A stretch of DNA of 5,644 nt from Nitrospinota bacterium (lineage in GTDB: Bacteria > Nitrospinota_A > UBA7883). Position numbers and translations under genes: made by a program. The number at the start of each line of letters is the position of its first letter. The first letter of the stretch is position 1. The stretch lies in contig JAOUNV010000159.1 in assembly GCA_029880775.1 (NCBI GenBank), positions 1 through 5,644 on the forward strand, read 5' to 3'. The notes under the pieces were generated by a model. It saw only the letters and a program-made list of their open reading frames with translations. It was not told where the DNA came from and did not search any database. This document shows, one piece after another, positions 1 to 5,462 of the stretch.

Positions 1-644
1 TCCACCCGCAAAATCCCCATGTTCGCCCCACGCCTGGTACCGCCTTGCTTGATCGCCTCGGTGGCGGCGTCGAACACGCCCATGAAGGAGATGGGACCGG
101 AGGAGACACCGTTGGTGGAGCGGACTCGGGAGTTGGCCGGGCGTAGCCTGGAAAAGGAAAATCCCGTTCCGCCGCCAGATTTGTGGATCATGGCGGTGTC
201 GAAGACGGCGGTGAATATCGACTCCATAGAGTCCTCCACCGGCAAAACGAAACATGCGGAGAGCTGCTGCAGTTCTCTTCCGGCGTTCATCAGGGTGGGA
301 GAGTTCGGCAGAAAATCGAGCGTCGTCATAAGGGAGTAGAACTCCTCCTCGGCCCGCGCCGCATCCTCCTCTCCACCATATTTCATCTCGGCCTGGGCTA
401 TGTTATTGGCCACCCGCCGGAACATATCCTCCGGCCTCTCGGCCACTTTGCCGTCTTCGTCCTTTCTCAGGTAGCGCCGCTCCAGCACCCTGATGGCGTT
501 CTCGGAAAAGGACGCCATGTCGCCCTGGTTTCCCGCCACTTTATCCGGCCCTGTGTCAGGCCACAACTTCAGATCGGCGCCGTCCTTATGGCTTTTACTT
601 TCTCCGTTGTCCCCCATCGATTCCTTGCTTCGCTTCATACTCAT
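1..644 (-). CDS. nrdJ: Class II (adenosylcobalamin-dependent) ribonucleoside reductase, N-terminal part; continues beyond the left edge
   Basis: Reading the minus strand from 644 down to 1 gives 214 codons with no stop, so the gene continues beyond the left edge and only its N-terminal portion is visible. The enzyme reduces ribonucleotides to deoxyribonucleotides in the cytoplasm, using adenosylcobalamin to make a thiyl radical, and needs no oxygen. Residues 1-45 are a polar, poorly conserved extension. From about residue 46 the sequence becomes typical of the catalytic subunit: FLPNSPTLMNAG (111-122), LSACFVLPVEDSM (128-140), HKSGGGTGFSFSRLRP (154-169), GVSSGPISFM (179-188) and AIKQGGTRRGANMGILRV (197-214). 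Cys131 should be the first of the redox-active cysteine pair. The loop cysteine and cobalamin-binding parts lie outside the window. The start is uncertain. ATG at 644 has GGTGAG directly before it. ATG at 638 has that motif at a better distance. GTG at 656 has GAGGGG about five bases upstream. An in-frame TAA lies further upstream. The class II assignment rests on these motifs and is firm. Confidence 0.95.
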   Translation of the reverse strand, partial: MSMKRSKESMGDNGESKSHKDGADLKLWPDTGPDKVAGNQGDMASFSENAIRVLERRYLRKDEDGKVAERPEDMFRRVANNIAQAEMKYGGEEDAARAEEEFYSLMTTLDFLPNSPTLMNAGRELQQLSACFVLPVEDSMESIFTAVFDTAMIHKSGGGTGFSFSRLRPANSRVRSTNGVSSGPISFMGVFDAATEAIKQGGTRRGANMGILRV

Positions 645-666
645 CTCACCAGCCACGATTGCCCCT

Positions 667-744
667 CTAGTTGTTTAAGTGTCCCCAAGCCCGCATCAAC
701 CTCTTCCCGTATGCCGCCACCTTCCCGAATATAGTGACGACCAT
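667..744 (-). CDS. Small 25-residue ORF upstream of nrdJ (leader peptide or small protein)
   Basis: On the minus strand an ATG at 744-742 is preceded by AGAGGA at a six-base distance and opens a frame of 25 codons ending in TAG at 669-667. The peptide begins MVVTIFGKVAAYGKR and ends MRAWGHLNN. It is basic, with K8, K14, R15 and R18 and no acidic residue, and could form a short amphipathic helix. The stop lies 10 bases before the possible GTG start of nrdJ and 22 bases before its ATG, so translation of the two could be coupled. I recognise no family. It may be a regulatory leader peptide, a small protein co-expressed with the reductase, or a chance ORF with a good Shine-Dalgarno sequence. The ribosome binding site and placement are the only support. 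Confidence 0.4.
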   Translation of the reverse strand: MVVTIFGKVAAYGKRLMRAWGHLNN

Positions 745-887
745 TTTTATTCCTCTTGCGAATTAAAAAATACTGCAAAAAAAATCAGATTTTAGATTAT
801 TGCTTCTAGAATATTGATATTGAAGTAAATTGATATAATCATATAAGCATTCATCAACCAGAGATACAGGCCGCTTGCCTGTCTCAA

Positions 888-935
888 ACACATTATGTTG
901 TATCTAGCCAAAGGATACACCACCATATAGGGGAT
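888..935. promoter_or_regulatory. Candidate tandem NrdR boxes controlling nrdJ
   Basis: NrdR is the ATP/dATP-sensing zinc-ribbon repressor of ribonucleotide reductase genes. It binds paired 16-bp boxes (consensus roughly acaCwAtATaTwGtgt), usually 31-32 bp apart centre to centre. Positions 888-903 read ACACATTATGTTGTAT, matching 13 of 16. Positions 920-935 match about 10 of 16, and their centre is 32 bp from the first. The second box sits between the -35 and -10 of the predicted nrdJ promoter and the first lies just past the expected start site, as for repression. The first box is convincing. The second is weak on its own and rests mostly on spacing. Confidence 0.5.
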
Positions 936-940
936 GGCAA
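912..940 (-). promoter_or_regulatory. Predicted sigma70 promoter of nrdJ
   Basis: On the minus strand TTGCCA (940-935, five of six matches to TTGACA) is followed after exactly 17 bases by TATCCT (917-912, four of six to TATAAT). Transcription would begin near 905, giving a leader of about 160 bases to the small ORF and 260 bases to nrdJ. A near-perfect inverted repeat (ACAGGC/GCCTGT, 866-882) falls early in this leader. The two NrdR-like boxes lie on this promoter, which strengthens the call. No transcript data support it. Confidence 0.5.
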
Positions 941-958
941 GACTTTTTTCTGCACCGC

Positions 959-1114
959 TTAATCACCGGTCTCGCACAGCTTTTCAACAGCCCTGATAGC
1001 CTATACCTGCTTGAATTCCAAGCTGTAACCTGACTTATGCACGAAAACAGCCCCGGCATCTTTCGCTATACGCTCGTTTTCCTGCCCTCTGGTCCAATCT
1101 TTGCGGTTTTCCGG
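959..1114 (-). pseudogene. Possible decayed ORF fragment in the nrdJ-nfu intergenic region
   Basis: The minus-strand frame from 1114 to 959 reads as protein-like sequence, for example QENERIAKDAGAVFVHKSGY, interrupted by one TAG at 1003-1001 and then continuing AIRAVEKLCETGD before a TAA. It has no start codon of its own with a ribosome binding site, and a TGA and TAA lie just before it. It could be the remnant of a gene carrying a nonsense mutation, or simply non-coding sequence with a fortunate frame. I cannot assign a family. The rest of the 745-1329 gap shows regulatory sites only. Confidence 0.2.
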
Positions 1115-1171
1115 TTATCAAATAAAGTCTAAACTAAAATTCAGGGTGCGCCTTATTTCTCATATCCTATT

Positions 1172-1188
1172 GTATATCAATGATATAC
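1172..1188. promoter_or_regulatory. Perfect 17-bp palindrome, candidate operator
   Basis: GTATATCA (1172-1179) and TGATATAC (1181-1188) are exact reverse complements around a single A at 1180. The element ends 11 bp upstream of the IscR-like site and the nfu promoter. It does not match the Fur or FNR consensus, whose half-sites face the other way. It may bind an upstream activator or second regulator of the Fe-S operon. The regulator is unknown. Confidence 0.4.
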
Positions 1189-1199
1189 CCACCCTTCCT

Positions 1200-1224
1200 A
1201 TAGTTGACTGTTTTAGTATGACAT
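1200..1224 (+). promoter_or_regulatory. IscR type-1-like operator over the nfu-mrp promoter
   Basis: IscR is the Rrf2-family Fe-S sensor that represses Fe-S assembly genes when [2Fe-2S]-loaded. Compared from memory with the 25-base IscR type-1 consensus, 1200-1224 matches at 21 positions, and the first 18 match without a break (ATAGTTGACT then GTTTTAGT). The right outer half is degraded. The site covers the predicted -35 TTGACT (1204-1209), as IscR sites do at the E. coli isc promoter. The two genes downstream are Fe-S cluster assembly genes, which makes the match meaningful. The regulator itself is not in the window and could be another Rrf2-type protein. Confidence 0.6.
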
Positions 1225-1231
1225 TTATCCT
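1204..1231 (+). promoter_or_regulatory. Predicted sigma70 promoter of the nfu-mrp operon
   Basis: TTGACT (1204-1209, five of six to TTGACA) is followed after 16 bases by TATCCT (1226-1231, four of six to TATAAT). The leader to the first start codon would be about 90 bases. The -35 hexamer is embedded in the IscR-like site. Other AT-rich hexamers around 1245-1255 could serve as the -10 instead, so the exact element is uncertain. Confidence 0.4.
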
Positions 1232-1329
1232 GTTATGTTGTAGGCTAAATATATGAGACTTTTAGGGTGAACTGTCATCTATACACAAACAACTCGGAAT
1301 ATTGATCCGGCAAGGAGGAGAAGATAACG

Positions 1330-1560
1330 ATGCTCGACAAGGACCTGATTGAAGACGCTCTCAACGAAATCCGCCCAGCGCTTATCGCCGATGGCGGCAA
1401 CGTGGAGCTTATCGACGCCAACGACGAAGGCGTGGTTTTGCTGCGACTACAGGGCGCCTGCGCCGGATGCCCGTCGGCCACCATGACCCTGCGCATGGGT
1501 ATCGAGCGCACGTTGCGCGAGAGAGTTCCGGGAATCACCGCTGTGGAAGCGATAATGTAG
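1330..1560 (+). CDS. Nfu-domain (NifU C-terminal-like) Fe-S cluster scaffold/carrier protein
   Basis: This 76-residue protein is a stand-alone NifU C-terminal (Nfu) domain. It includes the N-terminal helix LDKDLIEDALNEIRPAL, the DGGNVELI strand (21-28), GVVLLRLQGAC, the CAGC motif with Cys44 and Cys47, and the following helix SATMTLRMGIERTL. In this family the CxxC pair of two subunits binds a labile [4Fe-4S] cluster that is passed to apo-proteins in the cytoplasm. The length is normal for single-domain versions; NfuA-type proteins carry an additional A-type domain that is absent here. The ATG is supported by AAGGAGG at 1312-1318. The gene is first in an operon with the Mrp P-loop carrier, whose ATG follows 18 bases after the stop, so the two probably act together in cluster delivery. 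The IscR-like site upstream suggests induction under Fe-S demand. The family assignment is secure; client proteins are unknown. Confidence 0.93.
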   Translation: MLDKDLIEDALNEIRPALIADGGNVELIDANDEGVVLLRLQGACAGCPSATMTLRMGIERTLRERVPGITAVEAIM

Positions 1561-1578
1561 CTATATGAGGTTTTGCTA

Positions 1579-2787
1579 ATGGATCTAACAGAAAAAATCA
1601 CCGACGCTCTCAAACAGGTCAAATACCCAGGTTTCGACAAAGACATCGTCACCTTGGGCGCTGTGGATGGCGTGGTGGCTCCCGAAGGCGCCCCTGTCCG
1701 GGTGTCTCTGAAACGAATAGATGGCAAGGAGGAGGCGAAGACCCAGCTTGTCGCAGAAATCCAGCAGGCGCTGGCGTCCGTCGTGGACGGGCAGGGAGTG
1801 GAGATATACATCGGCGGCCAGCCCGTCGGCCCCGCCCCCGCACATGGTCATCAAGGGCATGGTCATGGTCAGGCCCAGGGCCAATCCCTATTCGTCCAGG
1901 ACAGGATCCCCGGCGTAAAGTACATCATTCCGGTCACCTCCGGCAAGGGGGGCGTGGGCAAGTCCACCGTCGCGGTGAACCTTGCGTACACTCTTTCCCA
2001 ACTGGACAACAGGGTGGGCATCCTGGATCTCGATTTGTTCGGTCCATCCATCCCGAAGATGCTGGGAACCAAGGATCGGTTGGGCACCAGGGGCGACCAG
2101 ATTGTCCCCGCAGAGGTCAAGGGGCTCAAGGTGATCTCCCTCGGCATGGCGGTGGACGATGACGAAGCGATGATTATGCGCGGCCCCATGGTGATGAAGG
2201 TGCTCGATCAGTTGATCAGCCAGGTGGATTGGGACAGGCTCGACTACTTGATCGTGGACATGCCCCCAGGCACCGGCGATGTGCCCCTGAGCCTGGTTCA
2301 AAAGCTCGACATCACCGGCGCGGTGGTGGTCACCACTCCGCAGGACGTGGCGCTGATCGATGTGCGCCGGGCGTTCAACATGTACAAGCAGACTCAGACC
2401 CATATCCTGGGTATCGTGGAAAATATGAGCCACTATGTTTGCGACAAATGCGGAGAGACAGCCCATATCTTCGGCGAAGGTGGCGGCGAAAAGGAAGCGG
2501 AGCGCCTGGGTGTGCCGCTTCTCGGGTCGATACCCCTGATGAAGGTGATCTGCGAAGAGGCGGACAAAGGCTCCCCCATATTCGACCGGGAGAAGAACCC
2601 GGAGCTTGCCAAGGTGTTCGAGCAGCTGGCTAACACAGTGATGGAGAAGGCGGCTGAGGCGCCAAAGATGCCATCACCGGAGGAGGCTCATGCGCACCAA
2701 GGTCACGACCACGGTCATGACCACGGTCATGACCACGGACATAGGCACGATCATCACGGTCACAACCATTCACAAGGTCACACCTGA
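1579..2787 (+). CDS. mrp: Mrp/NBP35-family (ApbC-like) P-loop ATPase, Fe-S cluster carrier with histidine-rich segments
   Basis: The 402-residue protein has three parts. Residues 1-85 form a MIP18/DUF59-type domain. Residues 113-355 form the Mrp ATPase, with the deviant Walker A GKGGVGKST (122-130), the switch segment DLDLFGPS (150-157), Walker B LIVDMPPGTGD (224-234) and the cluster-binding CxxC Cys288/Cys291 in MSHYVCDKCG. Residues 361-402 are a histidine-rich tail. Family members bind a [4Fe-4S] cluster across a dimer and transfer it in an ATP-linked manner in the cytosol. The DUF59-ATPase order is the usual bacterial form. The unusual features are HGHQGHGHG (89-97) between the domains and 15 histidines in residues 371-401, mostly HDHG repeats, which suggest nickel, zinc or iron binding. 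The start is ATG 1579, eight bases after GAGG. The in-frame TTG at 1573 lies too close to that site. Co-transcribed with the Nfu-like gene and followed by a strong terminator. Function of the His-rich parts is inference. Confidence 0.94.
   Translation: MDLTEKITDALKQVKYPGFDKDIVTLGAVDGVVAPEGAPVRVSLKRIDGKEEAKTQLVAEIQQALASVVDGQGVEIYIGGQPVGPAPAHGHQGHGHGQAQGQSLFVQDRIPGVKYIIPVTSGKGGVGKSTVAVNLAYTLSQLDNRVGILDLDLFGPSIPKMLGTKDRLGTRGDQIVPAEVKGLKVISLGMAVDDDEAMIMRGPMVMKVLDQLISQVDWDRLDYLIVDMPPGTGDVPLSLVQKLDITGAVVVTTPQDVALIDVRRAFNMYKQTQTHILGIVENMSHYVCDKCGETAHIFGEGGGEKEAERLGVPLLGSIPLMKVICEEADKGSPIFDREKNPELAKVFEQLANTVMEKAAEAPKMPSPEEAHAHQGHDHGHDHGHDHGHRHDHHGHNHSQGHT
2701..2748 (+). repeat. 12-bp tandem repeat encoding the His-Asp-His-Gly tail of Mrp
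   Basis: Three consecutive 12-bp units of the form GGTCAYGACCAC occupy 2701-2736, with the second and third identical. A degenerate fourth unit (GGACATAGGCAC) follows at 2737-2748. Each unit codes for Gly-His-Asp-His. The near-identity of the units suggests recent slippage, so the number of histidines probably varies between strains. Confidence 0.9.
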
Positions 2788-2797
2788 TAGTCAATAT

Positions 2798-2826
2798 GGC
2801 CGGCGGTCCGCCGGCCTTTTTTTTTT
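2798..2826 (+). terminator. Rho-independent terminator of the nfu-mrp operon
   Basis: GGCCGGCGG (2798-2806) and CCGCCGGCC (2808-2816) are perfectly complementary and are followed directly by ten T residues (2817-2826). It begins 10 bases after the mrp stop codon. In practice the loop is three bases with eight paired. On the minus strand the hairpin is not followed by a T-run, so it should not serve the convergent gene. Confidence 0.95.
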
Positions 2827-3058
2827 GCCCCCGGGCGGACCACGCGCAGTCCGCTCGGCAGCGCCATTCTAGGCGAAGTGAAGAATCCCGCAGCTCCACC
2901 TGCTTTGGGTGATTATTATTGAATGAGGTTGCTCGAAGCAGCGCAGCTGGAAGACGGTATAGGCCGGGCCTGCCGACTTCCCCCACACTCGTTGTGGGTG
3001 GCGCCAAACTGGCTTTGCGAAACGCGGCTTCGATGGCTGCCAATGGAGCCTGCGCTCT
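2827..3058. other. Non-coding gap between convergent operons, with possible dispersed-repeat sequence
   Basis: I see no credible gene here; the open frames lack ribosome binding sites and family resemblance. Several small inverted repeats are present: GCGGAC/GTCCGC (2835-2840 and 2849-2854), ATTCT/AGAAT (2866-2870 and 2882-2886) and CCCACA/TGTGGG around 2983-2999. None is followed by a T-run in the minus direction, so no clear terminator for the GMC operon is visible. The minus-strand text GGATTCTTCACTTCGCC around 2872-2888 resembles a short interspersed repeat I recall from many bacterial genomes. Confidence 0.4.
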
Positions 3059-3763
3059 TTATCGGTTCGCCCGAAAGGGAGAGTATATTGAAGCGAGGTT
3101 TTTAATAAAAAATAACGCGAACCCAAGCTTTACACGCCATTGCCCGCCCAAAGTGGGAACATTGATGGCATATGCGCTGTCCAGAAGCTTGATAATTTCT
3201 GGTATGGTGACTCGGAGTATCCCGGAACCTGCCACCCGCCCCATGGTGCTATCGCCTTCGTATAGCTTGCAATATAGAGTGGTGGAGTCTTTCCAGAAAT
3301 CAAAATACCAATCATTGGCCAGGAATTTTTCGCCACGAAAAAAGTATCGTTTTCCATCGTAGGCGAATGGAAATTCGTAAATCATCAGTTTCTCTCCGCG
3401 CCTGTGGGACGGGGCGAATAGGCTGAACCTCCCCTCGTCGCCTAAAACGCTCTTCTCAAAAAAAGGATGTTCTACCCGCGAGCAGAGTATAGCGGAATGC
3501 TCCGGGTCGGCGTAAAACTTAGGAAGGGATGGGATGGTTATGGCTGATCGCATATCCAACTGTCCTGATATATTGTCTATGGTGAAATCCCCGTACATTC
3601 GCTCATGGAAACCAAGACCGTATTCGGGACATAACTGTTCATCGTGTGGAGCTGTTTGCGCCGCGCGCTCCGGCGAATCTTCAAGACCTGCCAGGGGGAA
3701 GTCCATCGGGGCTCTCATTAGCAATAAATCAGGAATACTTTTTCTGGTAACCGGCCCGCTCAT
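3059..3763 (-). CDS. GMC-oxidoreductase companion protein (domain elsewhere seen fused to GMC enzymes), function unknown
   Basis: This 234-residue protein starts at the ATG whose last two bases and next base form the TGA stop of the GMC gene (4-bp ATGA overlap), so it is very likely made by translational coupling. It has no signal peptide or membrane segment. Residues 1-45 are loosely ordered. Residues 48-234 contain GLGFHERMYGDF (49-60), a beta-rich stretch with FYADPEH (83-89), GRFSLFAP (111-118), YEFPFAYDGKRYFFRGEKF (129-147), DFWKDSTTLYCKLYEG (155-170) and a helical end at 208-226. From memory this pattern (GRFNLF, a KYxLxGxK-like strand, DxWxDTTTL) is found as a domain of large GMC oxidoreductase or cholesterol-oxidase-like fusion proteins of actinobacteria and myxobacteria. 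Here it is a separate gene. A role as a subunit or substrate-handling partner of the flavoenzyme is inference. A longer upstream start at 3871 would overlap the GMC gene by over 100 bp and was not chosen. Confidence 0.8.
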   Translation of the reverse strand: MSGPVTRKSIPDLLLMRAPMDFPLAGLEDSPERAAQTAPHDEQLCPEYGLGFHERMYGDFTIDNISGQLDMRSAITIPSLPKFYADPEHSAILCSRVEHPFFEKSVLGDEGRFSLFAPSHRRGEKLMIYEFPFAYDGKRYFFRGEKFLANDWYFDFWKDSTTLYCKLYEGDSTMGRVAGSGILRVTIPEIIKLLDSAYAINVPTLGGQWRVKLGFALFFIKNLASIYSPFRANR

Positions 3764-5448
3764 TGGTTCATTTCCGGGGCTGGGAATTCTTCGGCAAAAT
3801 ATTCGGCCAACGCCGTAATTGTCAATGAAGGGTTCGGCCCGGTGGAGGTCGGCAACACGCTGGCGTCGCACACATAAAGGCCTGGATGTCCAAAAACCTC
3901 TCCCTTGGTATTCACCACCCCATCAGAAGGCGTGTCACCCATCACGCATCCTCCCAGCGGATGAACGGCGACCACCTTGTCGAAATATGTCAGGGGATTG
4001 TCCAGGAAGTTTCCCCCCAGGGCGCGGGCGATCTTTTTCATTTCGCGCCTGACCCTATCAAAATGAGTCTTGCTTCGCTTCATCTTCCACTGGATATTGG
4101 GAGTATCGTTTTCCGTCAGCCGGACTTCTCCGTCCGATAAATCCCTTCCCATCCCCAACAGCATCATCATGCTGCGGATGTAGTCGTCCTTGTCGATTGC
4201 GGCCGCCACGTCATCGCCGAGGTTGATCTCTTTTCTGAATCTGAAGATCCGGTTAAGACGCAGAAACCTGGCCAAGAGCCTGGCTGAAAGCTTCATCACG
4301 CTGATAAAAGAACTGGGGGATGGAAATTTGCCAATTATAAACCATGAAAGAAAAGGGGGGAATCCGCCATCCTGGATATACATGCCGTGGGGAAATCCAG
4401 GGACGTAATCCATGAAGCGATATTCAATGGCGCTAGTTATGTTGGGGCCTTTAGTCGGCATAGTCTCCTCATCGGCGAACAAGACCATCCCCTCCAGGTC
4501 GCCATTGCCGCACCATTTTTTCCCCAACATGTCGCTAAGACCCGTAAGCTTTTTATACTTTTTCATTTTCAATAGCATGGTGGATGATCCGACACTACCT
4601 GCGGCCAGAACCACTCTCTTCGCGGTGAGCTTCTGTACGACATCCATGCGCTCTGGATGGACATAGCTTACCTCGTAACCGCCATCGACGGGGACGATCT
4701 CAGTCACCATAGATTGGGTCCTGATCTCGGCTGGAACCCCACCTTCATCCGGCAGAGCAGAACTGGTAGCTCGCGCCAGATAATTCATGTCCAGGGTGTT
4801 TTTCGCTTTTATATTGCAACCAAGGAAACACTCTCCACACTTGGTGCAGCTGGACTGGATGGCGCCCTGTTGGTTTAGTTGCTGGTGTCCTGGAAAATCC
4901 CCTTGGAACCGGACCGCAAGCTTGGGAAGAATGAACTTGTGTTGTTCAATAGAATCCTCCGCGTCGTCGATTGCTCGGGACGCCTTTTCCATCGCGGTGG
5001 TTTTGGGCGTATCGCGATAATAAGGATGGGCGTCATCGAAAGGATAGGAAGAAGCCTCCAGCATGCCAAGGGCCCTGTCATAATATTTGTCCAGCATCCG
5101 CCTGGTGATTCCTCCAGGCCACCCCGCGAAGAATTCTGGCTTCATCGGCATTAGCACATTAGCGTAGATCAACGAGCCGCCCCCCAGGCCGCTGGCGGCG
5201 ATGGTGAAGGCGTCGCTTTCATAATAAGAATGGAACTGCATATAGCCGAGCATGCCATCTTCCGGATCCCAGAACGTTTTGCTCCGAACTTCCTCCGGCC
5301 TGCGTGGAAACTGATTCATCCCATATCGTTGGCCACGTTCCAGCAGGCAAACCTTGTGCCCCTTCTCCGCCAGGCGGCAGGTCATGACCGATCCGCCGAA
5401 ACCTGATCCGATCACGATAACATCAAAGTCAAAAGAAGCGGTATTCAT
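3760..5448 (-). CDS. GMC-family FAD-dependent oxidoreductase, cholesterol-oxidase-like, with four-cysteine cluster
   Basis: This 562-residue flavoenzyme oxidises an alcohol group on an unknown, probably lipid or sterol-like, substrate. The N-terminal FAD Rossmann motif is DVIVIGSGFGGS (9-20) with Glu37 at the end of the second strand, followed by SGLGGGSLIYANVLM (86-100). The C-terminus has HPLGGCVMGD (496-505) with the catalytic His496, then GLYVCDASVLPTSTGPNPSLTITALAE (523-549) with Asn539 as the partner residue. Residues 201-211 contain CTKCGECFLGC followed by AKNTLDMNYL, a feature of the cholesterol-oxidase-like branch; the cysteine spacing resembles an Fe-S motif, though cluster binding is not established here. 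The region 365-400 is hydrophobic and basic and might touch a membrane. No signal peptide is visible, so it should be cytoplasmic or peripheral. ATG 5448 follows a G-rich GGGGGGAT site; an in-frame TTG at 5460 lies within that site and is unlikely. First gene of a two-gene operon with the 234-residue companion. Confidence 0.92.
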   Translation of the reverse strand: MNTASFDFDVIVIGSGFGGSVMTCRLAEKGHKVCLLERGQRYGMNQFPRRPEEVRSKTFWDPEDGMLGYMQFHSYYESDAFTIAASGLGGGSLIYANVLMPMKPEFFAGWPGGITRRMLDKYYDRALGMLEASSYPFDDAHPYYRDTPKTTAMEKASRAIDDAEDSIEQHKFILPKLAVRFQGDFPGHQQLNQQGAIQSSCTKCGECFLGCNIKAKNTLDMNYLARATSSALPDEGGVPAEIRTQSMVTEIVPVDGGYEVSYVHPERMDVVQKLTAKRVVLAAGSVGSSTMLLKMKKYKKLTGLSDMLGKKWCGNGDLEGMVLFADEETMPTKGPNITSAIEYRFMDYVPGFPHGMYIQDGGFPPFLSWFIIGKFPSPSSFISVMKLSARLLARFLRLNRIFRFRKEINLGDDVAAAIDKDDYIRSMMMLLGMGRDLSDGEVRLTENDTPNIQWKMKRSKTHFDRVRREMKKIARALGGNFLDNPLTYFDKVVAVHPLGGCVMGDTPSDGVVNTKGEVFGHPGLYVCDASVLPTSTGPNPSLTITALAEYFAEEFPAPEMNQ

Positions 5449-5462
5449 GGATCCCCCCAAAA

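Noticed and set aside
183..734. 183-residue plus-strand ORF opposite nrdJ
   Set aside because: It lies antisense to an unmistakable nrdJ reading frame, has no ribosome binding site and its composition is that of a shadow frame.
645..905. Cobalamin riboswitch in the leader of the B12-dependent reductase gene
   Set aside because: I looked for a B12-box-like sequence on the minus strand and for the expected multi-stem layout and saw neither. The leader is AT-rich with one clear hairpin.
1275..1811. 178-residue minus-strand ORF over nfu and mrp
   Set aside because: It is antisense to two genes with clear family motifs and is rich in Ser/Thr/Pro, as expected for a shadow frame.
1888..2466. 192-residue minus-strand ORF inside mrp
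   Set aside because: It lies antisense to the Walker A/B region of mrp and has no family resemblance or start signal.
2701..2748. Short tandem repeats as a CRISPR or iteron array
   Set aside because: The 12-bp units have no spacers and are in frame within the mrp coding sequence, encoding the His-rich tail.
2798..2826. Bidirectional terminator serving both convergent operons
   Set aside because: Only the plus-strand reading has a T-run after the hairpin; in the minus direction the sequence after the stem is mixed.
2869..3126. 85-residue minus-strand ORF after the companion gene
   Set aside because: It overlaps the end of the companion gene in another frame, has no ribosome binding site and no recognisable domain.
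3764..3871. N-terminal extension of the GMC companion protein from an upstream ATG
   Set aside because: It would overlap the conserved C-terminal coding region of the GMC enzyme by more than 100 bp. The ATGA overlap start at 3763 is the normal coupled arrangement.
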